Source: Bacteroidaceae bacterium (GTDB lineage: Bacteria > Bacteroidota > Bacteroidia > Bacteroidales > Bacteroidaceae). From it: DNA of 58,763 nucleotides. The notes beneath the pieces are model-generated. The model was not told where the DNA came from. It saw only the letters and a program-made list of their open reading frames with translations, and did not search any database. The translations under genes and the position numbers were made by a program. Positions 1-9,363 of this stretch are shown here, one piece after another; the first letter of the stretch is position 1, and every line of letters begins with the position of its first letter. The stretch spans positions 1 to 58,763 of the forward strand of contig JAILBW010000134.1 in assembly GCA_024680695.1 (NCBI GenBank). Direction: 5' to 3'.

Positions 1-1368
1 TCCATGAATCCGGCCAGCGTGTTTGCAATGACTTCAGGCGAGACGAAGCAGGCCAAGAGCGAGAAAGTGAAGATTGCCTACATCGGCATCGGTAACCGCG
101 GACAGCAGAACATCGACGAGTTTGCCAAGACCAACATGGTGGATGTCGTGGCCCTCTGCGATGTGGATATTCAGGGCAAACAGTGTGAGAAGGCCCTCAG
201 TATGTATCCCAATGCCAAGCGTTTCACCGACTTCCGTAAGCTCTTCGAGGAGTACGGCGACCATTTCGATGCCGTGGCTGCCAGTGTGCCCGACCACATC
301 CATTTCTTCGTAGCCATGATGGCGTTGAAGTACGGAAAGCACATCTATCTGGAGAAGCCCATGGTGCGCACCTTCCAAGAGGCCGAACTGCTCATCGAGA
401 TGGCCAAGCGCAACCCGCAGATTGCCACGCAAGTGGGCAACCAGGGACACTCCGAGGCCAACTACTTCCAGTTCAAGGCATGGATGGAGGCTGGCATCAT
501 CAAGGACGTTACGGCCGTGACTGCCCACATGAACAACGACCGCCGCTGGCACAAGTACGACCCCGACATGATCAAGATGCCCGAAGGCGACCCCATCCCC
601 ACAGGCATGGACTGGGATACCTGGCATGGCGGCGTCCGCTACCACAACTATAGTGCAAAGTTCCACCAGGGCGACTGGCGTAGCTGGTACGACTTCGGTA
701 TGGGCGCACTGGGCGACTGGGGTGCACACATCCTGGACACTGTGCATGAGTTCCTCAACCTGGGTCTGCCCTACGAGGTGAGCCTGCTCTACTCGAAGTG
801 CCACAATGAGTTCTTCTATCCCTACAGCAGCACCATCCTCTTCCGCTTCGGCGCTCGCGGCAACATGCCCCCCTGCGACGTCACTTGGTACGACGGTGTG
901 GAGAACCTGCCGCCACTGCCCGCCGGCTACGGAAAGAGCGAACTTGCAGCCGGCATCCCCACGACGAACCAGGGCGTGTACAAGGAGGAGAAGCTCAACC
1001 CGGGCAAGATCATCTACAGCCGCGACCTCATCTTCAAGGGCGGAAGCCACGGCAGCACACTGAAAATCATTCCCGAGGAGAAGGCAAAGGAAATGGCCAG
1101 CAAGCTGCCCGAGGTGCCCAAGAGCCCGAGCAACCACTACGTCAACTTCCTGCGTGCCTGCCAGGGAACGGAGAAGACGCGCTCGCCCTTCGAGATCAAT
1201 GGTGTGCTGAGCCAGGTGTTCTGCCTCGGCGTCATTGCACAGCGACTGAACACTCAGCTCTTCTTCGACCCGCGCACGAAGCAGTTCACCAACAACGCCT
1301 TCGCCAATGCCATGCTCTCCGGCATGCCTCCGCGCCGCGGATGGGAAGATTTCTATAAGATTGACTAA
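1..1368 (+). CDS. Gfo/Idh/MocA family oxidoreductase (5' end cut by window)
   Basis: NAD(P)-dependent oxidoreductase of the Gfo/Idh/MocA family, a group that oxidises or reduces sugars and their derivatives. The Rossmann dinucleotide motif GIGNRG lies near the N-terminus and the family hallmark EKP occurs in YLEKPMV, followed by the alpha/beta substrate domain. The frame is already open at base 1 (tcc before the ATG at 4), so the true start, and probably a secretion signal, lies upstream; the ATG at 4 is only the first in view. The next gene, a DUF1080 protein, begins 32 bases downstream. Known Bacteroides pairs of this kind make and cleave 3-keto-glycosides, so this gene probably acts on a glycoside released by the cluster. 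The substrate is not determined. Confidence 0.88.
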   Translation, partial: SMNPASVFAMTSGETKQAKSEKVKIAYIGIGNRGQQNIDEFAKTNMVDVVALCDVDIQGKQCEKALSMYPNAKRFTDFRKLFEEYGDHFDAVAASVPDHIHFFVAMMALKYGKHIYLEKPMVRTFQEAELLIEMAKRNPQIATQVGNQGHSEANYFQFKAWMEAGIIKDVTAVTAHMNNDRRWHKYDPDMIKMPEGDPIPTGMDWDTWHGGVRYHNYSAKFHQGDWRSWYDFGMGALGDWGAHILDTVHEFLNLGLPYEVSLLYSKCHNEFFYPYSSTILFRFGARGNMPPCDVTWYDGVENLPPLPAGYGKSELAAGIPTTNQGVYKEEKLNPGKIIYSRDLIFKGGSHGSTLKIIPEEKAKEMASKLPEVPKSPSNHYVNFLRACQGTEKTRSPFEINGVLSQVFCLGVIAQRLNTQLFFDPRTKQFTNNAFANAMLSGMPPRRGWEDFYKID

Positions 1369-1400
1369 GCCTTCAAAGTTCACAGCTCAAAATTATCAAG

Positions 1401-2189
1401 ATGAAAAAGACAACATTTATCCGCATGGCGATGTTAGCCATGATAGTAGGAACCGTCACTCCTTCGTGCACCTCGAAGGAAAAGGACGAGGTAGCAGCCG
1501 CGCTGAGCATCCAGACCAGCGGCGAGGACAATGTGCTCTCGAAGCAAGAAACCAAGGCCGGATGGGCACTCCTCTGGGACGGAAAGACCACCGAGGGGTG
1601 GCGCGGAGCGAAGATTAAGAACTTCCCCGACCACGGATGGCGCATCGAGGACGGAGTGCTCAAGGTGGAGAAGGCCAACGGTGCCGAGAGCGGCAACGGC
1701 GGCGACATCGTCACTGAGAGCAACTACCAGAACTTCATCCTGAAGGTGGACTTCAAGATTACTGAAGGTGCCAACAGCGGCATCAAGTATTTTGTGGACC
1801 CCGACATGAACCTGGGCGAGGGTAGCGCCATCGGCTGCGAGTTCCAGATTCTGGACGACCTGCGCCACCCCGATGCCAAACTGGGTGTGAAGGGCAACCG
1901 CAAGCTGGCCTCCCTCTACGACCTCATTCCCGCACCCGAGGACAAACCCTTCGACATCACTGCATGGAACACTGCGCTCGTCTACGTCTGCGGCAACCAT
2001 GTTGAGCACTGGCTCAATGGGGTGAAGATGGTCGAGTATGAGCGCAATACGCAGGAGTGGGACGCACTGGTGGCCTACAGCAAGTACAAGAACTGGCCCA
2101 ACTTCGGCAACCGCGACGGCCGCATCCTCCTGCAGGATCATGGCGACGAGGTGTGGTTCAAGAACGTGAAGATTAAGGAACTGAAGTAA
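1401..2189 (+). CDS. DUF1080 (3-keto-disaccharide hydrolase family) lipoprotein
   Basis: A 262-residue lipoprotein: a hydrophobic signal ends in a lipobox with the lipidated Cys at about residue 23 (TPSC), so it is anchored in the cell envelope. The rest is a single DUF1080 domain, a concanavalin/LamG-like beta-sandwich, with typical segments such as [16 protein letters not shown] and [11 protein letters not shown]. The family is called 3-keto-disaccharide hydrolase and often sits beside Gfo/Idh/MocA oxidoreductases, as it does here. Inference: the upstream enzyme oxidises the sugar at C3 and this protein cleaves the resulting 3-keto-glycoside. The C-terminal [11 protein letters not shown] is the usual end of the domain, so it looks intact. 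A G/C-rich hairpin follows the stop. Confidence 0.85.
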   Translation: MKKTTFIRMAMLAMIVGTVTPSCTSKEKDEVAAALSIQTSGEDNVLSKQETKAGWALLWDGKTTEGWRGAKIKNFPDHGWRIEDGVLKVEKANGAESGNGGDIVTESNYQNFILKVDFKITEGANSGIKYFVDPDMNLGEGSAIGCEFQILDDLRHPDAKLGVKGNRKLASLYDLIPAPEDKPFDITAWNTALVYVCGNHVEHWLNGVKMVEYERNTQEWDALVAYSKYKNWPNFGNRDGRILLQDHGDEVWFKNVKIKELK

Positions 2190-2214
2190 ACGACCCATTG
2201 ATTAACAGCCTCCT

Positions 2215-2240
2215 CCCCCTCGCTATGGGAGAGGGGGCTT
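2215..2240. terminator. G/C hairpin between DUF1080 and GH92 genes
   Basis: The arm ccccctc (2215-2221) pairs with gaggggg (2231-2237) across a 9-nt loop, followed by a T-rich stretch. It could attenuate transcription into the GH92 gene. The same kind of hairpin recurs at 9194-9232, 12951-12993, 46548-46580 and 57601-57634, so it may be a dispersed repeat rather than a dedicated terminator. Confidence 0.5.
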
Positions 2241-2253
2241 TCTATTTCTTTCT

Positions 2254-4566
2254 ATGAAAAGAGTATTCTTCTGTGTGGCACTTTTGGCCACCCTTGCTGC
2301 CAGGGCCATTGACAACCCAGTGCAGTACGTAAACCCCTTGGTGGGTACATTCTCCAAGCATAGTCTCTCCACCGGCAACACCTATCCTGCCATCGCCCTT
2401 CCCTGGGGCATGAACTTCTGGACACCGCAGACTGGCAAGATGGGCGACGGATGGGCCTACACCTACGATGCCGACAAGATTCGCGGCTTCAAGCAGACCC
2501 ACCAGCCCAGTCCGTGGATCAACGACTACGGACAGTTCAGCATCCTGCCTCAGGTGGGTGCAGAGCCTGTCTTCGATCAGGACAAGCGCGCCAGCTGGTT
2601 CTCGCACAAGGCCGAGGTCGTGCGCCCGTATTATTATAAGGTGTATCTGGCCGACTACGATGTGACCACCGAGATTACCCCGACCAGCCGTGCGGCCATG
2701 TTCCGCTTCACCTTCCCCGAGAGCAAGCAGAGCTACATCCTCGTGGATGCCTTCGATCGTGGCTCCTACGTGAAGGTGCTGCCCGCCGAGCGCAAGATCG
2801 TGGGCTACACTACGCGCAACAGCGGCGGAGTAACCAAGGATTTCCGCAACTATTTCGTGCTTCAGTTCGACCGTCCCTTCACTTACACCGCCACTGTCGA
2901 TGAAGGCAACATCAAGGCGAACGTCTCCGAGGTGACCAGCAAGCATGCTGGTGGCATCATCGGCTTCTCGACGAAGCGCGGCGAGCGGGTCTGCGTGCAA
3001 GTGGCCAGTTCGTTCATCAGCCCCGAACAGGCCGAACTGAACCTGAAGGAACTGGGCAACAGGACTTTCGACCAGCTCGCTGAAGACGGCCAGAAGGAGT
3101 GGAACACGGTACTCTCGCGCATCGATGTGGACGACTCGAGCGATGTGGACCGCCTGCGCACCTTCTACAGCTGCCTCTATCGTTCGGTGCTCTTTCCGCG
3201 CAGCCTCTTTGAGATAGATGCGCAGGGCAAGCCCATCCACTACAGCCCCTACAACGGCAAGGTGCTGCCTGGCTACCTCTTCGGAGACACTGGTTTCTGG
3301 GACACCTTCCGTGCCCTATTCCCTCTGGTGAACCTTGTCTATCCCGAGATGAGCCAGAAGATGCAGGAAGGCTGGGCAAACGCCTACAAGGAGAGCGGCT
3401 TCCTGCCGGAATGGAGTTCGCCCGGCCATCGCGACTGCATGGTGGGCAACAACTCGGCCTCCGTCGTGGCTGACGCCTATCTGAAAGGCATCCGCGGCTA
3501 CGACATCGAGACGCTCTGGGAGGCCGTCATTCACGGAGCCAATGCGCAACTGGACCGCTCGGCCAGCGGACGCCGTTGCTGGCAGGAGTACAATACGCTG
3601 GGCTATGTGCCCTACGACAAAATCAAGGAGAGCGCAGCCCGCACCCTTGAGTATGCCTTTGACGACTGGAGCATCTACAAACTTGGTCAGGCACTCGGCA
3701 AGCCCGAGAAGGAGATTGCCGTCTATGCCCAGCGAGCACTGAACTACAAGAACCTCTTCGACCCCCAGCACAACCTGATGCGAGGCAAGTTGGAGAACGG
3801 CGAGTGGGTGCCCGACTTCAATCCGTTCAAGTGGGGCGACGCCTTCACCGAGGGAAACAGCCTGCACTACACTTGGAGCGTCTTCCATGACGTACAGGGA
3901 CTCATCAACCTCATGGGCGGAAACGACACCTTCAACCACATGCTCGACACCGTCTTTGTCCTGCCTCCCGTCTTCGACGAGAGCTACTACGGCAGCGTCA
4001 TCCATGAAATTCGCGAGATGCAGATCATGAATATGGGCAACTATGCCCATGGCAATCAGCCCATCCAACACATGATTTATCTCTACAACTACAGCGGTCA
4101 GCCTTGGAAGTCGCAGTACTGGCTGCGCGAGACGATGAACCGGATGTACAATGCGAACTTCGACGGCTACTGCGGCGACGAGGACAACGGCCAGACCAGC
4201 GCTTGGTTCGTCTTCACGGCGATGGGCTTCTACCCCGTCTGTCCAGGCTCGGGCGAGTATGTTCTGGGCGCCCCCTACTTCCGCAAACTTACCCTCCATC
4301 TGCCTGCCGGCAAGGATGTTGTCATCAGTGCACCGCAAAACAGCGATGCCAACTGCTATGTGCAGCGGCTCGCCATTGATGGTTCGGAATGGGACCGCAA
4401 CTACGTTCGCCATGCCGACCTGCTGCGTGGAATGAAGATGGACTACTCGATGGCCTCCTCGCCCAATACCCAGCGTGGAACGACTCCCGAGGCTGCACCC
4501 TATTCATTCACCTCCGAGGTGCCGAAGAGCATCCTCAAGAGCGCAACCAAGAAACGTAAGAAATGA
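2254..4566 (+). CDS. GH92 exo-alpha-mannosidase
   Basis: Calcium-dependent exo-acting alpha-mannosidase of family GH92; 770 residues with an N-terminal signal peptide (cleavage near ARA-ID). The N-terminal beta-sandwich begins at VQYVNPLVGT and the (alpha/alpha)6 catalytic domain fills the C-terminal two thirds. Residues known from Bacteroides GH92 structures fall at matching positions: the acid Glu at about 533 (TEGNS), the His584-Glu585 pair, and Asp642/Asp644 in GDEDNG, the proposed base site. In the family, the His-Glu pair goes with alpha-1,2-mannose specificity, so that linkage is my best guess. GNQP at about 600-603 stands where many members have GNEP; it probably marks a subgroup. The gene overlaps the GH76 gene by four bases (ATGA), implying translational coupling. 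The C-terminal tail is unusually basic (KKRKK). Confidence 0.93.
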   Translation: MKRVFFCVALLATLAARAIDNPVQYVNPLVGTFSKHSLSTGNTYPAIALPWGMNFWTPQTGKMGDGWAYTYDADKIRGFKQTHQPSPWINDYGQFSILPQVGAEPVFDQDKRASWFSHKAEVVRPYYYKVYLADYDVTTEITPTSRAAMFRFTFPESKQSYILVDAFDRGSYVKVLPAERKIVGYTTRNSGGVTKDFRNYFVLQFDRPFTYTATVDEGNIKANVSEVTSKHAGGIIGFSTKRGERVCVQVASSFISPEQAELNLKELGNRTFDQLAEDGQKEWNTVLSRIDVDDSSDVDRLRTFYSCLYRSVLFPRSLFEIDAQGKPIHYSPYNGKVLPGYLFGDTGFWDTFRALFPLVNLVYPEMSQKMQEGWANAYKESGFLPEWSSPGHRDCMVGNNSASVVADAYLKGIRGYDIETLWEAVIHGANAQLDRSASGRRCWQEYNTLGYVPYDKIKESAARTLEYAFDDWSIYKLGQALGKPEKEIAVYAQRALNYKNLFDPQHNLMRGKLENGEWVPDFNPFKWGDAFTEGNSLHYTWSVFHDVQGLINLMGGNDTFNHMLDTVFVLPPVFDESYYGSVIHEIREMQIMNMGNYAHGNQPIQHMIYLYNYSGQPWKSQYWLRETMNRMYNANFDGYCGDEDNGQTSAWFVFTAMGFYPVCPGSGEYVLGAPYFRKLTLHLPAGKDVVISAPQNSDANCYVQRLAIDGSEWDRNYVRHADLLRGMKMDYSMASSPNTQRGTTPEAAPYSFTSEVPKSILKSATKKRKK

Positions 4567-5957
4567 TGAGAAACCTATTCTGTGGTTTAGCTTTGGCCTG
4601 CGTCGGCTGCCTGTCGGCGCAGACCATTTCTTATACTGATGCCGACGAGTGGAAGGCCTACGACGACTTCAACCGCGTATTCCTCGACACGAAGAAGAAC
4701 ATCTATCGTGACTATTCCGACCGCCCCAGTGCTGTCGATCGATGGGGTGGGGCAGCGGCCATCTGGTGTCAGGCCATCTACTACGACATGGCTGTGAATG
4801 CTTATCGCCGTGCCCTGCAGGAGAACGATGCCACTCGCATCACCAAGTATCGCATTCAGGCCACTCGTATCTACAGCGGCGAGAAGACGCAGTACTGCAA
4901 CTTCGACTTCGACAACAACAATACGAACACTGGCTGGTTCGTCTATGACGACATTATGTGGTGGACTTGCGCATTGGCGCGAGCCTACGAAGTGTTCGGA
5001 ACATCGGCCTATCTCGCCTATTCGGAGAAGAGTTTCTGCCGGGTGTGGTACGGTTCGAAGAAGGTGGGCGACGACGGCTCCTATGCCGACCCTGCCCGAT
5101 TCAGTGGCAAGTATGGCGGCGGCATGTTCTGGGAGTGGCAACCCATCGACAAGCCCAAGGCACATCAGCCCGGCGACTTCCGTTCGGCCTGCATCAACTT
5201 CCCTACCGTCATCGCCGCCTGTACCTTATATAATATAGTACCCGACGACCGCTCGTCACCGACCGGCGACTACCCGACTCGGCAGACCAAGGCCTGGTAT
5301 CTCGAGAAAGCTATCGAGGTCTATGATTGGGCCAATACGACCCTTGTGCAGAGCGGACGAGTGGCCGATGGCATTCATGGCGGCGGACCCGAGTGGAAGG
5401 ACCACCTCTACAACCAAGCCACCTACATCGGTGCCAGTTGCCTGCTCTACAAGATTACGGGTGAGTCCAAGTATCTTACCAATGCTCGCCGTGCAGCCGA
5501 CTACGTCTTCACCACGATGTCCTCTGGCTACATTCTTCCGCTCGAGACTGGTGTCGAGCAGGGTATCTATTGTGCCATCTTTGCCCAGTATCTCCACATG
5601 CTGGCCTATGACTGCGGACAGACGCGCTACCTCAGCTATGTGAAGCGCAACATTGAGCGTGGCTGGACTAATCGCGACGCTGAACGCGGCATCTCGAACG
5701 GGAAATTTACTGGCAAGACGTCCTCCGACGAGCGTGTGGAAAGCTACACTGCCAGCGGATTGCCTGCCCTGATGTTGATGTTCCCTGTGGGCGACAGCCA
5801 AGATGCGGTGGACGAAGTACAGACTGATGATGAGGCCCTGCACCCCGTTTATCGTCTCGATGGCAGGCTGGTCTATGCCAGCGCTACACCCGCTCAGGTG
5901 GATGGGCTTGCCCGCGGCACTTACATCTACGACCGTCGGAAGTTCTTGGTTCGGTGA
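4563..5957 (+). CDS. GH76 endo-alpha-1,6-mannanase
   Basis: Endo-acting alpha-1,6-mannanase family GH76, which cuts the backbone of yeast-type mannan; 464 residues with a signal peptide ending near CLSAQ. The catalytic Asp pair of the family is visible at about residues 129-130 in VYDDIMWW, and the fold is an (alpha/alpha)6 barrel, with GGAAAIWCQAI and GIHGGGPEWKDHLYNQATY also typical. The start overlaps the GH92 stop (ATGA); a second ATG lies directly behind it. The last 35 or so residues (VYRLDGRLVYAS ... GTYIYDRRKFLVR) resemble the short C-terminal sorting motif of type IX secretion cargo, which fits the porX and porW genes found later in the window. That reading is inference. Together with GH92 it suggests mannan breakdown. 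Confidence 0.9.
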   Translation: MMRNLFCGLALACVGCLSAQTISYTDADEWKAYDDFNRVFLDTKKNIYRDYSDRPSAVDRWGGAAAIWCQAIYYDMAVNAYRRALQENDATRITKYRIQATRIYSGEKTQYCNFDFDNNNTNTGWFVYDDIMWWTCALARAYEVFGTSAYLAYSEKSFCRVWYGSKKVGDDGSYADPARFSGKYGGGMFWEWQPIDKPKAHQPGDFRSACINFPTVIAACTLYNIVPDDRSSPTGDYPTRQTKAWYLEKAIEVYDWANTTLVQSGRVADGIHGGGPEWKDHLYNQATYIGASCLLYKITGESKYLTNARRAADYVFTTMSSGYILPLETGVEQGIYCAIFAQYLHMLAYDCGQTRYLSYVKRNIERGWTNRDAERGISNGKFTGKTSSDERVESYTASGLPALMLMFPVGDSQDAVDEVQTDDEALHPVYRLDGRLVYASATPAQVDGLARGTYIYDRRKFLVR

Positions 5958-6040
5958 ATCCCCGGCCATACTGCCATCCCCATTCCGCAAGATATCTTTG
6001 GGGGACGGCGCAAAATATGAGCGATTGATCAGGAAAACGT

Positions 6041-7681
6041 ATGAAACTATTACTCTCCCTGCTCCTCATGGCTGCACCATTTGCAGTCCGAGCTCAGATT
6101 GGCGAAGTGAAGGTTGCTGACAAGGCAGCCCTCTACGGCTTGGTGGAATGTGAAGTGACCCTGACGGGAAACTGGTCTAACCCATGGCTGCAAGAAGAAG
6201 CAGCCTTGGACATGTTTCTTACTGCGCCTTCGGGTAAGCAGATTGTCGTACCCTGTTTCTACAAGAGCGGGCAGAGCGGTTCGCCCAGTCTCTGGGGAGC
6301 ACGCTTTACGCCTCAGGAGTGCGGGCAGTACAAATACCATTTCTGCTATACGGAGCGCGGACAGACGGCCAGCCAGTCGGACGAAGCAGTGCTGAGGGTC
6401 GGGTGGGCAAAAAGCACCTCGCACGGCATTCTGCATCCCAACGACCACTGGACGTTCCGCTACGACGATGGCACCCTCTTTCGCGGTGTCGGCGAAAACA
6501 TCTGTTGGGAGTCTAGAACAAGCGACGACTCAAAGTTCTTCAAGCAACTTCACGAGCAGCGAGAGCGCTTCAGCTATGATGCCATGTTGAAAAAGTTTGC
6601 GCAGAACGGTGGAAACTTTGTGCGCATCTGGATGTGTTCGTGGAACTTCCCCATCGACCGCCAGCGTCATTTCAACAACTTCCGCTACACCGAAACGGAC
6701 CAATACATGAACCCCAGCGCCATCGAACAGCTGGATAATACTATCTTTCTGGCCGAACGGCTCGGACTGGCGGTGATGCTCTGCATGGGGCCTGGCGACG
6801 TTCCGACGAACCACGACTTCTTCGTCTCGCCTCAGGCCAAGATGCGCTACAAGAATCGACTCCGCTACATCGTGGCAAGGTGGGGCTATAGTCCCAGTAT
6901 CGGAGCTTGGGAGTTCTTCAACGAGATTGACAACATCCAGTTTCGCGACAGCAACAATCCCATTCCCGCCGCGGATATCGTGACCTGGCATCGGGAGATG
7001 GCCCATTACCTAAAGGAACTCGACCCCTTTGGCCACATCGTCACTACCTCCATCTCCCATCGCGACCTCGATGGCCTGAACAGTATCGACGAGATGGACG
7101 TCAACCAAAAGCACATCTACAGAGCCACATCGGTGATACCCTCCACAATCCTGCGCTACGAAGAGATGTTCGGCAAGCCTTACGTCATCGGCGAGTACAG
7201 CCGCGAGTGGGATTGGTCGAAGAACTTCGACGACTTTGCCGACGAGATGGATGCCGACTTCCGTCGAGGGTTGTGGTACGGCCTGTTCTCTCCTACCCCT
7301 ATTACGCCAATGAGTTGGTGGTGGGAGTATTTCGACAATCGCGGCATGGTACCCTATTTCCAGGCAGTCAGAAAGGTTTCCGACCTCATGCTGCAGGAAT
7401 CTTGCGGCCGTTTCGAGCAGGTGGAAACTCAAGTGGAAGGCGGCGAAGCCTTGGCACTGAGATGTGGGCGGCGAGTCTATCTCTATCTGTACAATCCCTC
7501 GCGGAACCCCATCGTTCGCGCGCGAGTGCCTGTTCCTAATAATAAGAAGAGTACCATAGAGGCCTTCTCGTTTGCGGACCTGCGATTCCGGAAACTTGAC
7601 TCTGTACCATCCTCAGACGGAATCATCACTGTCACCTGCGATGTCCCCTACCTCGGCGAGGCCCTGTATGTCATTCATTAA
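6041..7681 (+). CDS. DUF5060 domain glycoside hydrolase (clan GH-A TIM barrel)
   Basis: A secreted 546-residue hydrolase. After the signal peptide (ending VRAQ) comes a beta-sandwich DUF5060-type domain (about 22-125; YGLVECEVTLTG, GWAKSTSHGIL). A (beta/alpha)8 barrel of the DUF4038/GH5-like type follows (about 140-450; FAQNGGNFVRIW). Likely catalytic residues are Glu295 in FFNEID (acid/base) and Glu385 in VIGEYSREW (nucleophile), both at the strand ends expected for clan GH-A. The last 90 residues look like a small beta domain. Substrate cannot be read from sequence. Its place after GH76 and 18 to 33 bases before GH30 suggests work on a beta-linked or branched part of the same glycan. Start chosen at the first ATG followed by a signal peptide. 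Confidence 0.82.
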   Translation: MKLLLSLLLMAAPFAVRAQIGEVKVADKAALYGLVECEVTLTGNWSNPWLQEEAALDMFLTAPSGKQIVVPCFYKSGQSGSPSLWGARFTPQECGQYKYHFCYTERGQTASQSDEAVLRVGWAKSTSHGILHPNDHWTFRYDDGTLFRGVGENICWESRTSDDSKFFKQLHEQRERFSYDAMLKKFAQNGGNFVRIWMCSWNFPIDRQRHFNNFRYTETDQYMNPSAIEQLDNTIFLAERLGLAVMLCMGPGDVPTNHDFFVSPQAKMRYKNRLRYIVARWGYSPSIGAWEFFNEIDNIQFRDSNNPIPAADIVTWHREMAHYLKELDPFGHIVTTSISHRDLDGLNSIDEMDVNQKHIYRATSVIPSTILRYEEMFGKPYVIGEYSREWDWSKNFDDFADEMDADFRRGLWYGLFSPTPITPMSWWWEYFDNRGMVPYFQAVRKVSDLMLQESCGRFEQVETQVEGGEALALRCGRRVYLYLYNPSRNPIVRARVPVPNNKKSTIEAFSFADLRFRKLDSVPSSDGIITVTCDVPYLGEALYVIH

Positions 7682-7714
7682 AAGTTTGTTCACTAATCAA
7701 TGTCTCACTTGCTC

Positions 7715-9193
7715 ATGAAGAAAACCGCTATTATGTCTATGACCATGTTCCTGATGCTGAGCGCATCGGGAGGGAAGGTCCTGGCTCAGGTAAAGTCCTG
7801 GATAACGACGGCCGATGGAAAGTCCTTGATAGAGAGGCAAAAAGATGCTGAGTTCAAGCCGATGTCGCTTTCGCGGCAGGCACCTATCATTGTCGATGAC
7901 AGCCAACGCTTTCAGCAGATGGAAGGCTTCGGCTTTGCCCTGACCGGAGGCAGTGCCGAGCTACTCATGAAGATGACTGCCTCGGAAAGGCGAAACACCA
8001 TCCGGCAACTCTTCTCGCGCGACGAGAGCGGTGCGGGCATCAGTTACCTCCGACTGACAGTGGGAGCCTCCGATATGAATAGTTTCGTCTTCTCCTATGA
8101 TGACATTCCCGAAGGGCAGAAAGACCTTGAACTGAAGTACTTTTCACTTGCTCAGGATCTAAAAGACGTGGTGCCGGTGATGAAGGAGATCCTCTCCGTC
8201 TGTCCGGACATTCCCATCCTGGCATCCCCTTGGTCGGCTCCGGCTTGGATGAAGGAGGAATACAATGTGCGGGGTTTCAAACTTCGTCGCGACTGCTACG
8301 AAGTCTATGCCCACTACTTCGTCAGATACGTTCAGGAGATGAAGCAGAATGGCATCACCATCGGCGCCGTAACCGTACAGAACGAGCCGCTCAACAGCCG
8401 CAACACTCCCAGCATGCCTTGGGATCCCGAGGACCAGAAACTCTTCATCCGAGACTATCTGGGGCCACAGTTTGCCCAAAACGGCATACAGACGAAGATA
8501 ATTCTCTTCGACCACAACTGCGACCGTCCCGACTATCCCCTCTCTATCCTTGCCGACAGCGAAGCATCGCGCTACGTCGCTGGCTCGGCGTTCCATCACT
8601 ACATGGGCGACCTCTCGGCAATGGGGCAGGTGCATGCCGCCCGTCCAGACAAAGATGTCTATTTCACCGAGCAGATGATTGTCGATCGCAACAACCATCC
8701 TTCGTCACAGATTGCACAGACGGTGAAGCGAATGATTATCGACGTTCCGAGAAACTGGAGCCGTGCGGTAGTCCTCTGGAACTTGGCTGCCGACCCCGAG
8801 GCAAATCCGCATACAGACAACGGCGGATGCCCCTTCTGCATGGGCGCTATTACAATCGACGGAGACGCTGTTACGCGCAATTTGGCCTACTACACCATTG
8901 CACAGGTCTCCAAGTTTGTCCCCTCAGGCTCCTGCCGAATCTACTCCACCTCCCCTTCCGACCCTGCCATCATGCTGGGCGAAGACGAGCAACATCCGGG
9001 AGTTTTTCGGGTGAACCACTACGACCAGTCAGGTGTCTTGCCCAACGTCGCCTTTCTGTCGCCCAATGGTGAAAAGGTGCTCATCGTCTCCAATACTACC
9101 TCAGCCTATGCGACTTTCAGCATCCAGCATGACGGCCGAATCTGTACCCAGTCCCTCCCGAGCGGCGCCGTAGGTACCTACGTCTGGAAGTGA
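7715..9193 (+). CDS. GH30 family beta-glycosidase
   Basis: Secreted glycoside hydrolase of family GH30 (glucosylceramidase-like; members act as beta-1,6-glucanases, beta-glucosidases, xylanases or fucosidases). The ATG at 7715 gives a clean signal peptide (MKKTAIMSMTMF..., ending near VLAQ); an ATG at 7700 would add five residues. The TIM-barrel start motif FQQMEGFGFALTGG, the acid/base Glu at about 224 in VQNEPLN and the nucleophile Glu at about 319 in YFTEQMI are all present, and the C-terminal beta-domain is complete (QSLPSGAVGTYVWK). The length is normal for the family. It lies close behind the DUF5060 hydrolase and is probably in the same transcript. Beta-1,6-glucan of the fungal wall would fit a mannan-directed cluster, but the specificity is inference. 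Confidence 0.9.
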   Translation: MKKTAIMSMTMFLMLSASGGKVLAQVKSWITTADGKSLIERQKDAEFKPMSLSRQAPIIVDDSQRFQQMEGFGFALTGGSAELLMKMTASERRNTIRQLFSRDESGAGISYLRLTVGASDMNSFVFSYDDIPEGQKDLELKYFSLAQDLKDVVPVMKEILSVCPDIPILASPWSAPAWMKEEYNVRGFKLRRDCYEVYAHYFVRYVQEMKQNGITIGAVTVQNEPLNSRNTPSMPWDPEDQKLFIRDYLGPQFAQNGIQTKIILFDHNCDRPDYPLSILADSEASRYVAGSAFHHYMGDLSAMGQVHAARPDKDVYFTEQMIVDRNNHPSSQIAQTVKRMIIDVPRNWSRAVVLWNLAADPEANPHTDNGGCPFCMGAITIDGDAVTRNLAYYTIAQVSKFVPSGSCRIYSTSPSDPAIMLGEDEQHPGVFRVNHYDQSGVLPNVAFLSPNGEKVLIVSNTTSAYATFSIQHDGRICTQSLPSGAVGTYVWK

Positions 9194-9340
9194 GTAGCCT
9201 CACCCCCTGCCCCTCTCCTAGAAGAGAGGGGAGTACTGGCGGCGAGGTCTTGAACTCTTGAACCCTTGTACTCGGATCTGCCGCTTCGCCTTTAGTGCGA
9301 AGAACCCTTGAACTCTTGAACCCCTTGAACTTCAACCTTC
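9194..9340. repeat. Intergenic hairpin plus TTGAACTC-type direct repeats
   Basis: The 170-base gap between GH30 and GH2 holds two things. At 9196-9232 there is a palindromic pyrimidine/purine element (cccctctcct ... agagaggggag) of the dispersed family also seen at 12951-12993. At about 9248-9268 and 9303-9333 there are direct copies of cttgaactcttgaaccc with extra ttgaac units between and after them. I see no ORF. The hairpin may lower transcription into the GH2 gene. Confidence 0.6.
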
Positions 9341-9363
9341 ATCTCAAACAACCAAGTGAATAT

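Noticed and set aside
34..1383. 449-residue minus-strand ORF opposite the first gene
   Set aside because: It mirrors a well-supported Gfo/Idh/MocA gene, has no recognisable domain and is a by-product of GC-rich codon use.
2254..4566. GNQP in place of GNEP as a lost catalytic acid in GH92
   Set aside because: The general acid aligns with Glu533 in TEGNS, which is present; the GNxP position is not the acid, so activity is not in doubt on this ground.
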